Positions 24,735 to 32,538 of a DNA stretch of 49,861 bases are shown here, piece by piece. The stretch comes from Thermocladium sp049965935. GTDB lineage: Archaea > Thermoproteota > Thermoprotei > Thermoproteales > Thermocladiaceae. Every line of letters begins with the position of its first letter. Position 1 is the stretch's first letter. The translations under genes were made by a program, and so were the position numbers. Below the pieces are notes generated by a model that was not told the origin of the DNA, ran no database searches, and saw nothing but the letters and a program-made list of their open reading frames with translations. The stretch lies in contig JBMFVP010000007.1 in NCBI GenBank assembly GCA_049965935.1, forward strand, positions 1 through 49,861, in the 5' to 3' direction.

Positions 24735-26192
24735 TTAATATTGGCCAAGGGCTATCCCATCGCCGCGTATATCGGCATAACCTATCTTTTCATCATTGAT
24801 GAATTGAATTGCATGGGCCACACCAGTTGCCCCTGGATATCGAATCTTGCGAACTTCTGCATCCACTCCGTCCTCTGCAAATACCTCGGTCCCATCCCAT
24901 AGGAATCTAGGTGCATCAATGGCTTCCACAATATCCATTCCTAGGTCTATGATATTTGTTAATAGCATGACATGTTGTTGTGGCCTGAAGTGCCCTCCAC
25001 TTATTCCTAGAGCTAATGTGGGCTTTCCATTTTTTTCAACTATTATCGATGATAAAGTATGTAATGGCCGCTTACGTGGCCCCACCTCATTTGGGCCACT
25101 CATCTTGAAGTCGCTGGCCCTGTTATTCAGCGTTACTTGATATGTTGGTTCAGTTATTCTGGAGCCAAATGGATGATAAAGGCTTTGGATTGCTGAAACT
25201 ATATTTCCCTCCGCATCCGTCACAACGAAGTTCGTGGTGTCCCCATCATGGAGCCGCTTCATGCTGCTCAGGAATACCTCATCGTCGAGTATCTTATTTA
25301 TTGGAATATCTACATACCTGGGGTCTCCTATATAAGAATCCCTTATGGAATATGCATGCCTGTAAATCTCTGTGAATACCTTAACCTTACTTGAACCCTG
25401 AAGAGGAGCATTTCTTCTATCTATCTCTTTCAATATCAATAGCGTAGTTATGCCTTGGCTATTTGGCGGCGATTCATATATTTTATTGCCTCTATACTCA
25501 ATGCTAAGCGGTTCCCTCCATTCAGGCAAGTACTCGGTGAAGTCATCATAGCTAAATACGCCTCCCATTGAGTTTACGTAATCGGTTATAGCTTGACCCA
25601 CATCTCGATAAAAGAATGAGGGTCCATTTTCTCCTATGGCTTGTATGGTATTGGCCAGTCTCTGCATATTTATTCTTCCCCACCTAGGCGCAGCATACAC
25701 ATTCATTGTTTCATGGTCGTGAAATGTCTCGTTTATGTTCCTCGTGGTTAATTCAAGCCTAGGCGATACAGGCAATCCATTAGCAGCGACTTGCGCTGCT
25801 GGCTGAAGGAGGTTCTTCCACTCCATTGACCCATATTGTTTCCAAAGAGAATATGTACTCATTACCATGCCCGGCACTACGATTGATAATGGACCATAAC
25901 GCGGCATATCTCCATTAAATTTTTCGACTATAATTTCCTTAGTTAACCGTCGTGGTGCCCATCCACTCCCGTTAATGAATTCAACTTTGCCGCTTTTCTC
26001 ATTATATATCATTGCCATGAAGTCACCTCCCAATCCATTTAATGCCGGTTGGCTAACCGCTAACATGAATGACACAGCCACCGCTGCGTCAATAGCATTA
26101 CCGCCTTTCTCGAGTATGCTTAGTCCAACAATTGATGAGAATGGGTGTTCGCTTGTGACTACTCCCTTCCTGGAAACAAAGGCAGGCTTCAC
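24735..26192 (-). CDS. Gamma-glutamyltransferase family protein
   Basis: The 485-aa proenzyme has the family core GVVTSEHPFSSIVGLSILE then GGNAIDAAVAVSF, LNGLGGDFMAM, PGMVMSTYSLW and the autoprocessing site DGDTTNFVVTDAEGNIVSA, where Thr319 should become the N-terminal nucleophile of the small subunit. RPLHTLSSII and GISGGHFRPQQHVML follow. No signal peptide is seen, so the enzyme is probably cytoplasmic, as in several archaea. It may hydrolyse gamma-glutamyl compounds or act as an acylase; archaea generally lack glutathione, so the physiological substrate is open. GTG start at 26192; an A/T box (ATTTATTA) lies about 27 nt upstream. Confidence 0.88.
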   Translation of the reverse strand: MKPAFVSRKGVVTSEHPFSSIVGLSILEKGGNAIDAAVAVSFMLAVSQPALNGLGGDFMAMIYNEKSGKVEFINGSGWAPRRLTKEIIVEKFNGDMPRYGPLSIVVPGMVMSTYSLWKQYGSMEWKNLLQPAAQVAANGLPVSPRLELTTRNINETFHDHETMNVYAAPRWGRINMQRLANTIQAIGENGPSFFYRDVGQAITDYVNSMGGVFSYDDFTEYLPEWREPLSIEYRGNKIYESPPNSQGITTLLILKEIDRRNAPLQGSSKVKVFTEIYRHAYSIRDSYIGDPRYVDIPINKILDDEVFLSSMKRLHDGDTTNFVVTDAEGNIVSAIQSLYHPFGSRITEPTYQVTLNNRASDFKMSGPNEVGPRKRPLHTLSSIIVEKNGKPTLALGISGGHFRPQQHVMLLTNIIDLGMDIVEAIDAPRFLWDGTEVFAEDGVDAEVRKIRYPGATGVAHAIQFINDEKIGYADIRGDGIALGQY

Positions 26193-26322
26193 ATTATATA
26201 ATTGTAGCAGATGATTAATAAATATAGGGGCTGCGTTAATCTGGTATGTTAACTCATTTTTGAGAAGGAGAACTTAATTTCTCTCATTGAGTATCGTAAC
26301 GTTTTTAAGCGGTTTATAGCTT

Positions 26323-27504
26323 GTGAATCGATTAGTAATGTATATATTGGCGGCGTTCCAGTTGCTGGGCGGAGGCGGCTCTAATACAACAGAGTACTGG
26401 ATATTTAACCTGCTATTATTCGTTGTGTATTTCGGTATTTTCCCATTTCTTTATGAGTATCTACAATTAATGCGTTTTCAAATGCAAATAAATGGTTTTT
26501 TACAGCAGTTGAGCGCCACCATAACAAATGGTATCTCTCAATTCCTAGGCGCAGTTAATCAAGTCATGGCCAAGGATGGCTCTACCGTGGATAGCGACAA
26601 GGTCAAGAATGAACTGCGCAATTTAATGGACTTAGTTGTGATTGACCCTACAAATATAGAAACCGAGGGATTAGTTAGGAAGTTGAAGTATCTAATAAAC
26701 ATGTATAGCGATAGATTAGAGGGCGACGTGAAGAGAATGATGCCTAACTTGGATAAACCTATGGTTCAAAATATGACTAATGCAGTTGAGGTTCTACGGA
26801 ATCTAAACTATATATATAAGGTAGTGGATCACTACTATAAGCTAAGTTCTAAGTACAAGAGCTACTACTTGCTGTATCAATTAACATTTATGCTGCCCTT
26901 CCTAAAGGAGGCGGTCAATGCATTAAGTGGTTCCATAACGTCATTCGTGAAGGGGCAACCAATAGGCGATGCTGCCGGTCCATTGACCATCTATCGCTTT
27001 ATGAATAATTCATGCCAAGGCAAGGCATCCATGGATAGCGTGGTGCCAGATACCTATATAGGTCAATGCATTTATAATCAAAGAAAGATATATTTGGTGA
27101 AGGCGCAAGGACCGGGTGGAACAGTGGGTCACTTAGATGATGCAGTTAATTATTTGTTGGAGACCATTAATTTAAAGCCGAGGCTCGTAATAACCATAGA
27201 CGCAGCACTGAAGCTTGAGGGAGAAAAGACTGGTACAATAACTGATGGGCTTGGCGTTGCAATGGGCGGCATAGGAGCTGAGAAATTCAACATAGAAACC
27301 ACGGTATCTAGACATAATATACCCCTATACGCTATACTGATAAAAATGAGTGAAGCTGAGGCTCTGAACACCATGACGAAGCAAATAGATGATGCCGTGA
27401 ATTCAGCCATTGATAGATTGCGAAAAATAATAGATACATACACCTCCCCCGGCGATGAGGTTCTCGTCATCGGGGTAGGCAACACAATAGGAGTTGCTCA
27501 ATAA
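26323..27504 (+). CDS. DUF1512 family protein
   Basis: An N-terminal membrane segment (WIFNLLLFVVYFGIFPFLYEY) is followed by a helical region (60-200) and a C-terminal alpha/beta domain with SVVPDTYIGQCIYNQRKIYL, VKAQGPGGTVGHLDD, DAALKLEGEKTG and VLVIGVGNTIGVAQ. This combination matches the archaeal DUF1512 family as I remember it. Function is unknown; the conserved GPGGTVG and GxGNT motifs suggest a nucleotide- or phosphate-binding active site facing the cytoplasm. GTG at 26323 or ATG at 26338 could start it; upstream A/T boxes do not decide. A small zinc-ribbon membrane protein follows 49 bp later. Confidence 0.75.
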   Translation: MNRLVMYILAAFQLLGGGGSNTTEYWIFNLLLFVVYFGIFPFLYEYLQLMRFQMQINGFLQQLSATITNGISQFLGAVNQVMAKDGSTVDSDKVKNELRNLMDLVVIDPTNIETEGLVRKLKYLINMYSDRLEGDVKRMMPNLDKPMVQNMTNAVEVLRNLNYIYKVVDHYYKLSSKYKSYYLLYQLTFMLPFLKEAVNALSGSITSFVKGQPIGDAAGPLTIYRFMNNSCQGKASMDSVVPDTYIGQCIYNQRKIYLVKAQGPGGTVGHLDDAVNYLLETINLKPRLVITIDAALKLEGEKTGTITDGLGVAMGGIGAEKFNIETTVSRHNIPLYAILIKMSEAEALNTMTKQIDDAVNSAIDRLRKIIDTYTSPGDEVLVIGVGNTIGVAQ

Positions 27505-27553
27505 TTGTTTGAGCTACAGCAAAGTTTTAAACTTCAAAAAGGGGCTGCGATCT

Positions 27554-27862
27554 ATGTCATTCGATGCATTTGTGATGAGTTACTCGGTTGCGGTATCCAT
27601 TACTGTATTCGCTGCCTTAGTAATTCTATTATATTACTTGGTTTTCAATAAGTCACTTATGGCAAAGATAACTGGCTCCGCTCAATCTCAGCATCCTCAA
27701 TTAATTGAGTTCGCGGTATTGAAGTGTCCTCAATGTGGTTTTGAGAAGAAGAGGGCATTTAACATTGGCGATTATGTAGGTAAGATAGATGCAGAGAAGT
27801 GTCCTCATGATGGATCACAATTAGTGATTTCCGCTATTGCTAAGGAAACGCCCAAGGAGTGA
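27554..27862 (+). CDS. Small membrane protein with C-terminal zinc ribbon (102 aa)
   Basis: One membrane helix (SYSVAVSITVFAALVILLYYLVF) is followed by a zinc-ribbon-like knuckle pair: CPQCGFEKKRAF then CPHDGS some 25 residues later (C-x2-C … C-P-H). The longer frame from 27494 is rejected because a TATA-like GTTTTAAAC lies about 28 nt before the ATG at 27554. The stop overlaps the AsnRS start by 4 bp. A cytoplasmic ribbon tethered to the membrane could bind metal, RNA or protein. No family name is claimed. It sits between DUF1512 and AsnRS and is probably co-transcribed with AsnRS. Confidence 0.7.
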   Translation: MSFDAFVMSYSVAVSITVFAALVILLYYLVFNKSLMAKITGSAQSQHPQLIEFAVLKCPQCGFEKKRAFNIGDYVGKIDAEKCPHDGSQLVISAIAKETPKE

Positions 27863-29172
27863 TGATTATGTCATTGCCAAATGCAGCTCCAACGCCCATA
27901 CGATTAGTTTTTTCATTGCCAGAGGGATCCCATGTAGTGATTAGAGGATGGGTTTATAGGAAGCGAGTGCTTAAGAATAAGGTATTCTTGGTTATACGGG
28001 ACTCCACTGGTATAATACAATCAATCTTCACAGATGAATTGGCAGCTGAAGCATCCAAGTTAAATATAGAATCATCTCTCTATGTTAGTGGAGTTACTAA
28101 GAGGGAGGATCGTGCGCCGGGGGGCGTCGAGCTTCATGTGGATAAGATTCTATGGGAATTCGTAGGCGAGCAATTCCCAATAAATGAGGATGCGGCTAAT
28201 GCTGACTCTGAACTGCTCCTGGATCTAAGGCATCTCTGGGTGCGGAGTAGGAGGATGCAGGCTGTGCTCAAGATACGAAGCACTATATTTGCCGCGGTTC
28301 ATGATTATTTTAGGTCCAATGGTTTTTATGAAGTGCATGCGCCAACCTTCATATCTGCGGCAGTTGAAGGGGGTTCTACATTGTTTAAGGTTGATTATTT
28401 CAATAATGATATTGTTTACTTGACTCAAAGTGCTCAATTCTACTTGGAGGCGCTGATTTATTCATTGGAAAAGGTATACACGATAGCACCTAGCTTCAGG
28501 GCCGAGCAATCCAGGACTAGGAGACACTTGACGGAGTTTTGGCATGCTGAAATGGAAATGGCATGGGCTGGATTACGTGATGTCATGACAGTGGGGGAGG
28601 GCGTCATAAGTAATGCGGTCAATAAAGTGCTTCAAAACAATTTAGAGGAGTTAAGCGTCATAGGTCGTAAGACGGAGTATTTGGAGAGAGTTAAGCCTCC
28701 GTTTCCAATGGTTTCCTATGATGAGGCCTTGGAACTATTAAAGAATAAAGGCATTAATTTAAAGTGGGGTGATGATATTGGGGCCGATGAGGAGAGGGCT
28801 TTAACTCTGCAGTTCGATAAGCCGATTCATCTTCATCATTTCCCGGAGGTGGTTAAGGCTTTTTACCATAAGAATGATCCACAAAGACCAGAAACTACCC
28901 TAAGTGTTGATATTCTTGCTCCGGAGGGTTATGGCGAGGTGGTGGGCGGAGGAGAACGTATAGAGAACTACAATGAATTGGTTGAGAAGATTCGCCGCTT
29001 TGGACTTGACCCGAGCAGTTATGGTTGGTATCTGGATTTGCGTCGCTTTGGGTCTGTTCAGCATGCGGGTTTTGGATTAGGCATGGATAGGTTAGTCATG
29101 TGGATATGCGGACTTGACCATGTTAGGGATGCGCTTCCGTTTCCGCGAGACATGAGGCGCATCAGGCCTTAA
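27859..29172 (+). CDS. asnS: Asparaginyl-tRNA synthetase (class IIb)
   Basis: An OB-fold anticodon-binding domain (residues about 20-120: HVVIRGWVYRKRVLKNKVFL, DSTGIIQSIF) precedes the class II catalytic core: motif 1 FRSNGFYEVHAPTFISAAVEG, motif 2 SFRAEQSRTRRHLTEFWHAE and motif 3 GFGLGMDRLVMWICGLDHVRDALPFPR. MWICGL.H.RDALPFPR favours AsnRS over AspRS, although archaeal relatives of this shape can be hard to separate. It charges tRNA-Asn with Asn and ATP. ATG at 27859 overlaps the preceding stop; ATG 27868 is an alternative. The AK6-like kinase follows 1 bp after the stop, so the three genes form an operon. Confidence 0.88.
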   Translation: MMIMSLPNAAPTPIRLVFSLPEGSHVVIRGWVYRKRVLKNKVFLVIRDSTGIIQSIFTDELAAEASKLNIESSLYVSGVTKREDRAPGGVELHVDKILWEFVGEQFPINEDAANADSELLLDLRHLWVRSRRMQAVLKIRSTIFAAVHDYFRSNGFYEVHAPTFISAAVEGGSTLFKVDYFNNDIVYLTQSAQFYLEALIYSLEKVYTIAPSFRAEQSRTRRHLTEFWHAEMEMAWAGLRDVMTVGEGVISNAVNKVLQNNLEELSVIGRKTEYLERVKPPFPMVSYDEALELLKNKGINLKWGDDIGADEERALTLQFDKPIHLHHFPEVVKAFYHKNDPQRPETTLSVDILAPEGYGEVVGGGERIENYNELVEKIRRFGLDPSSYGWYLDLRRFGSVQHAGFGLGMDRLVMWICGLDHVRDALPFPRDMRRIRP

Positions 29173-29173
29173 T

Positions 29174-29761
29174 ATGCGTATATTGGTGACTGGAACACCG
29201 GGTACTGGGAAAACCACTATCTCATTAGCGCTATCTAAGAAGCTTGGCGTGCCATACATAAATCTAAATGAATTGATTCTGGCCAGTGGTCAAGTATCTT
29301 GGAATCAGCTTAGCAATACCTTTGATGTGTTGGATCCAGAGAAGGTTTCTGCAATGCTTAATGAAGAGGTTAGGAAAAGAAGTGGTTGTGTTTGTGAGAC
29401 GCTTGCCATAGAGTTGCTTGATTCCTCCATAATTGATAAAGTCGTTATTTTGCGTCGTGATCCATATTTATTATGGAATGAGCTTCAAAAGAGAGGTTGG
29501 CCATTAAGTAAGGTTGCCTCTAATGTATTATCCGAGCTCCTCAACGTTATATCATATGCTGCTCGCGATTTGTTTGATGGGAAAGTAATCGAGGTAGATA
29601 CAAGCAAGTCATCTCCAGATGAGTGTATTGATACGATAATTAGGGCGTTAAATGGCGAAGCAATTGATAATGAGATAGATTGGCTTTCTAGACTTGATAA
29701 TGATAAATTAATGGATTTCATCCAGACATTAGAGGAAATGGAAGGCCGCATCAATTTATAG
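29174..29761 (+). CDS. AK6/Fap7-like adenylate kinase
   Basis: The P-loop is at the extreme N-terminus (MRILVTGTPGTGKTTISLAL). LGVPYINLNELI and LRRDPYLLWNELQKRGW fit the NMP kinase fold of the AK6/Fap7 family, where the ILRRDP segment precedes the lid. Eukaryotic and archaeal Fap7 bind ribosomal S14/uS11 and act in late 18S/16S rRNA maturation as well as having adenylate kinase activity. The 195-aa length is normal, with a C-terminal acidic helix (DNDKLMDFIQTLEEME). It lies 1 bp after asnS, so it is translated from the same mRNA. Confidence 0.85.
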   Translation: MRILVTGTPGTGKTTISLALSKKLGVPYINLNELILASGQVSWNQLSNTFDVLDPEKVSAMLNEEVRKRSGCVCETLAIELLDSSIIDKVVILRRDPYLLWNELQKRGWPLSKVASNVLSELLNVISYAARDLFDGKVIEVDTSKSSPDECIDTIIRALNGEAIDNEIDWLSRLDNDKLMDFIQTLEEMEGRINL

Positions 29762-29799
29762 GCATCATAAAATGACTAGGGCAATAAATATAGGTTCAA

Positions 29800-30252
29800 T
29801 TACTTTGTGGATGTTATTAATGGCAGAATTATGTTCTTTGTTAATAGCGTTAAGTCCTTTATTATGCTGATCCCGGAGAAGCCGGCTCCTTGGAATAATG
29901 CAGTTATGCATAACCTAACTGCCTCACTATTATCGGATAACATACAGAGCGAGCTGGAGACATTCAGCACACTTTGTATCTTTGTTATTAATCCATCTAT
30001 GTAACGAACCATTTCTCCAAATTCCTTTGTCTCTAGTTTTCGTTTTATTGTTTCACTTCTTATATTGTCGACGAGGGCTAGGACATTTATGTTAAGTTCA
30101 CTTAACTTATCTGAGACCGTGACCAATGCATCCCTGATATCTGGAAGCGGGTAATTAGTTCCGCTCATGAACTCCAATAAGTAATTATATTTATCCTCTA
30201 ACTCCTTTGTCACATTAATTAACTCCACTTCATTTGAGCTTCTTTTCCCCAT
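29800..30252 (-). CDS. Hypothetical helical protein (150 aa)
   Basis: The product is predominantly alpha-helical (ELINVTKELEDKYNYLLEFM, DKLSELNINVLALVDNI, ETKEFGEMVRYIDGLITKIQ), with a hydrophobic C-terminus (FSGISIIKDLTLL-type). It contains two cysteines and no signal peptide. A TTG at 30279 also opens the frame, but a TATA-like ATATTTAATA lies about 32 nt before the ATG at 30252, so that start is preferred. The gene is convergent with the AK6 gene, 38 bp away. No family is recognised. Confidence 0.6.
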   Translation of the reverse strand: MGKRSSNEVELINVTKELEDKYNYLLEFMSGTNYPLPDIRDALVTVSDKLSELNINVLALVDNIRSETIKRKLETKEFGEMVRYIDGLITKIQSVLNVSSSLCMLSDNSEAVRLCITALFQGAGFSGISIIKDLTLLTKNIILPLITSTK

Positions 30253-30584
30253 TTCGTTCTCATTGTTGATTCCAAGCAATTATTAAATATTTCCATCTAA
30301 AAATCCCTCAAGTGCCTAATCCATAACCATTATCGTCCTTTGCATTATGGTTCATTGAATCAGAGATTTTGGTAAAAATAGAAATAGCTATAAGTTATAT
30401 CAGTTTTATGAGTATTAGATTTCATTTTCTCAAATACATATCGATTATTAATAAATAATAGTAAGTCTTGCTTTTTGCTATTACGGCCACTAAATTCATA
30501 TAAATGCTTTCTGGCAGTCCATAGTATTATTAAATGGTATTAATGCCCCCAGAAAGGGTTAGCAATAGTTCCCATATTTAACCT
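30253..30584. other. AT-rich intergenic stretch
   Basis: Apart from the promoter of the 150-aa gene near 30284-30293, I see no ORF, hairpin or box motif of note in this 330-bp stretch. It precedes the ORF-less element. Confidence 0.4.
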
Positions 30585-30848
30585 AGTGGGGTTGAGGGGG
30601 CGATGGTCCTCTTTCGTGGGAAAGGGATGGTTCCCTCATAGAAGGATTTTTATAAGAGTAGTGATTTTTGGTCTCTGGCTGTTGGGTCAAGGGTCTCTTT
30701 GGGGGTTACGGTGGGTTCCCCCATGGGGGAAGACCGGGTTCCAATAGATGAAGCCCCCTTGTGAAGGAGGATCAAGACCACTCCAAGGAAACAGGAAAAC
30801 CACGCCACGAGACGAGGATACCCATCCATAAGGACAGGAGCAATTCAC
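30585..30848 (+). mobile_element. ORF-less element with own promoter and structured GC-rich core
   Basis: The left edge (AGTGGGGTTGAGGGGG … TTCCCTCATAGAAGG then TTTTTATAAG at 30648-30656) matches 9555-9604, and the right edge (GGAAACAGGAAAACC … GCAATTCACT) matches 9820-9885. Between them is a GC-rich, strongly folded segment, including the 16-bp perfect palindrome TTCCCCCATGGGGGAA (30716-30731) inside a longer stem (GGTCT near 30692 with AGACC at 30731-30735). The TATA box would start a transcript near 30680, just before this structure. No protein frame is supported. The layout suggests a tnpB-less IS605-type derivative that makes a structured RNA; this is inference. Confidence 0.45.
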
Positions 30849-30890
30849 TAATTCATGAGTTCAATATGTTGCATTAACCACATAACGGCT

Positions 30891-31577
30891 TCACGTGCTC
30901 ATTGTGGGTGTTTTTATTGGTCCGTAGTTCAGTATTTTCCTGTTTATGCCCACGGTCAGCATCGTGAGTGGGACGAAGCTGAACTTAACTATTAATTGCC
31001 CAATTATTAGGCTTAGGAGGACGCTTAGGGGCAGGACTCCCAGGAACGCCGTGGGTATGAACACTAGGCTATCTATGGTCATTGCAATGGGGTCGCTGAC
31101 CCCAACTCTCCTCACCACGCCCAGCCTCAGCCTAGTAACTAGGTGCACATCAATATTCTCGCTGACCAGGAATGAGATGACGCTCGCCACGGCTATCCTC
31201 GCACTGGTGCTGAGGACACCAGACCCCCCAGTTCCAGGGGTAATGGACACCAGGTTAAGCATTATGAAGTATGACAATTGCAGGACAGCACCAATACCCA
31301 CTAACCACCTCCCCAACCTAGCCCCATACTTCACGCTAGCTATATCCAGCACCGCGACGCTCGCACTATAACTAATGACCCCCCCAGGAACAAGAAACGG
31401 GGAAATATTTAGCAACCTAACAGCCAATACTTGACTCATTGTTAGCAGGAACAGGTAGGTAGCGCCCGTGGTGAGGAGCAAGACATCATCGCTTCTCCTC
31501 CCGCTCACCCAAACCACCCAACCGGTTAATAAGTAGAGAAGCACTGCTTCACCGAATAAGTAAATCAATTGATACAT
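30891..31577 (-). CDS. VUT family (queuosine/archaeosine precursor) transporter
   Basis: The 228-aa membrane protein has six to seven helices. The order LLLTTGATYLFLLTMSQVLAVRLL, AVLDIASVKYGARLGRWLVG, ARIAVASVISFLVSENIDVHL and DPIAMTIDSLVFIPTAFLGV matches the VUT/YhhQ family (COG1738), which imports 7-cyano/7-deazaguanine-type precursors. In archaea these feed archaeosine in tRNA. ATG at 31577 is preferred because CTTTATAAA is centred about 28 nt upstream; GTG 31586 is an alternative. Base composition is strikingly GC-rich against its neighbours (about 55% by eye), and the ORF-less element ends 42 bp beyond the stop, suggesting horizontal acquisition. Confidence 0.78.
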   Translation of the reverse strand: MYQLIYLFGEAVLLYLLTGWVVWVSGRRSDDVLLLTTGATYLFLLTMSQVLAVRLLNISPFLVPGGVISYSASVAVLDIASVKYGARLGRWLVGIGAVLQLSYFIMLNLVSITPGTGGSGVLSTSARIAVASVISFLVSENIDVHLVTRLRLGVVRRVGVSDPIAMTIDSLVFIPTAFLGVLPLSVLLSLIIGQLIVKFSFVPLTMLTVGINRKILNYGPIKTPTMST

Positions 31578-31715
31578 GTGAATCACGGAATAATCTTGAT
31601 TTTTATAAAGATTCCTGCCTAGTTTCTGCGCTTTGCTGGTTTCAACAGCTATGCATTAAACTTGCTTATTCGTCCGAAAAAGAAATAAATAGGTTTAACA
31701 AGAATCTTGAACTTG

Positions 31716-32150
31716 ATGGGTAGGAGAAAAGTGCGTAGGAAGCTGGCGGTCAAGCCCGCTAAGAAGCTGCCGAGGATATTTCAGTGCCCGCACTGTGGCA
31801 TGACTAGCGTTAACGTTATATTGAATAGAAAAGAAAAAACCGTAACAGTTATCTGCAGCAACTGTGGACTGGAGGCTGCCTTTAATGTTGTGGAGGGGTA
31901 CTTACCTGTGGATTACTTCAATAAATTCGCTGATAAGTATTATGCAGGTGAAATAAAGCCAAAGAAGGAGGGGGTTATTCCAGTTGTTCCTCAAGTATCA
32001 AACAATAACCAGAAGAATGGCGAGAGCGATAAGATAGAGGGAGTTGAGTATGAGGATTTCCCTGTTGATGATGAATCAAGTGATGATTTAGATCTACGGG
32101 GTGATTCTCTAAATAATGATGAGAATGAGAAGGATGAAAATGAACAATGA
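31716..32150 (+). CDS. Transcription elongation factor Elf1-like zinc-ribbon protein
   Basis: The N-terminal 70 residues match Elf1: basic MGRRKVRRKLAVKPAKKLPR, zinc-ribbon FQCPHCGMTSV … VICSNCGLEA, then YLPVDYFNKFADKYY. Elf1 binds RNA polymerase at the DNA entry side and assists elongation. The C-terminal 60 residues are a low-complexity acidic Asp/Glu/Asn tail, as in eukaryotic Elf1. The longer frame from TTG 31707 is rejected: an A/T box (AAATAAATA) about 27 nt before the ATG at 31716 supports a leaderless start. It stands alone, divergent from the VUT gene. Confidence 0.88.
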   Translation: MGRRKVRRKLAVKPAKKLPRIFQCPHCGMTSVNVILNRKEKTVTVICSNCGLEAAFNVVEGYLPVDYFNKFADKYYAGEIKPKKEGVIPVVPQVSNNNQKNGESDKIEGVEYEDFPVDDESSDDLDLRGDSLNNDENEKDENEQ

Positions 32151-32243
32151 ATGGTCAATATAGCATTGATGAAGAACCAATTAGGCAATAATGATATCCT
32201 TGCTCCACTATGGAAACTTCCACTAGGTTAAAAGGGATGTAAC

Positions 32244-32513
32244 CTAAGGGCTTAAAGTAGGCTTATTCTTACTTAGATAAATTAGGCAACTAAGTAGAAG
32301 AAAGCAGAGCAATAAAAGTATATAAAAATAAACGATAAATACCTCTCCTAGGAGTCTTGGGTTAGAGTTTTTGATTTTGTACGCCAACCAAACCTCGCCG
32401 GTATCAAGGGAGTTGAAGGAGACAATTAAGTGAACTGGTCTCTTTTTCACTTGAAGATAAGTTTGTTTCCGGATTCTCTGGCAAAAAGTAAATGGGATTA
32501 TGATTTGCCTCAT
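32244..32513 (-). CDS. Possible small membrane protein (89 aa)
   Basis: The frame encodes a basic N-terminal half (FCQRIRKQTYLQVKKRPVHL) and one strongly hydrophobic C-terminal helix (VFIVYFYILLLLCFLLLSCLI) with a short tail. It begins 25 bp after the end of the ThDP enzyme gene on the same strand, but no TATA box or Shine-Dalgarno is clear. It is the only sizeable frame in the 388 bp between Elf1 and the ThDP enzyme. It may be a chance frame in AT-rich DNA. Confidence 0.25.
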   Translation of the reverse strand: MRQIIIPFTFCQRIRKQTYLQVKKRPVHLIVSFNSLDTGEVWLAYKIKNSNPRLLGEVFIVYFYILLLLCFLLLSCLIYLSKNKPTLSP

Positions 32514-32538
32514 TGATTATTAACAGTTAATGTTATTC

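Noticed and set aside
30660..30800. RNase P RNA or SRP RNA in the GC-rich element core
   Set aside because: The conserved RNase P motifs (GAGGAAAGTC and ACAGAA) are not present together and no SRP Alu or S-domain motif is evident; shared ends with 9553-9885 fit a mobile element better.
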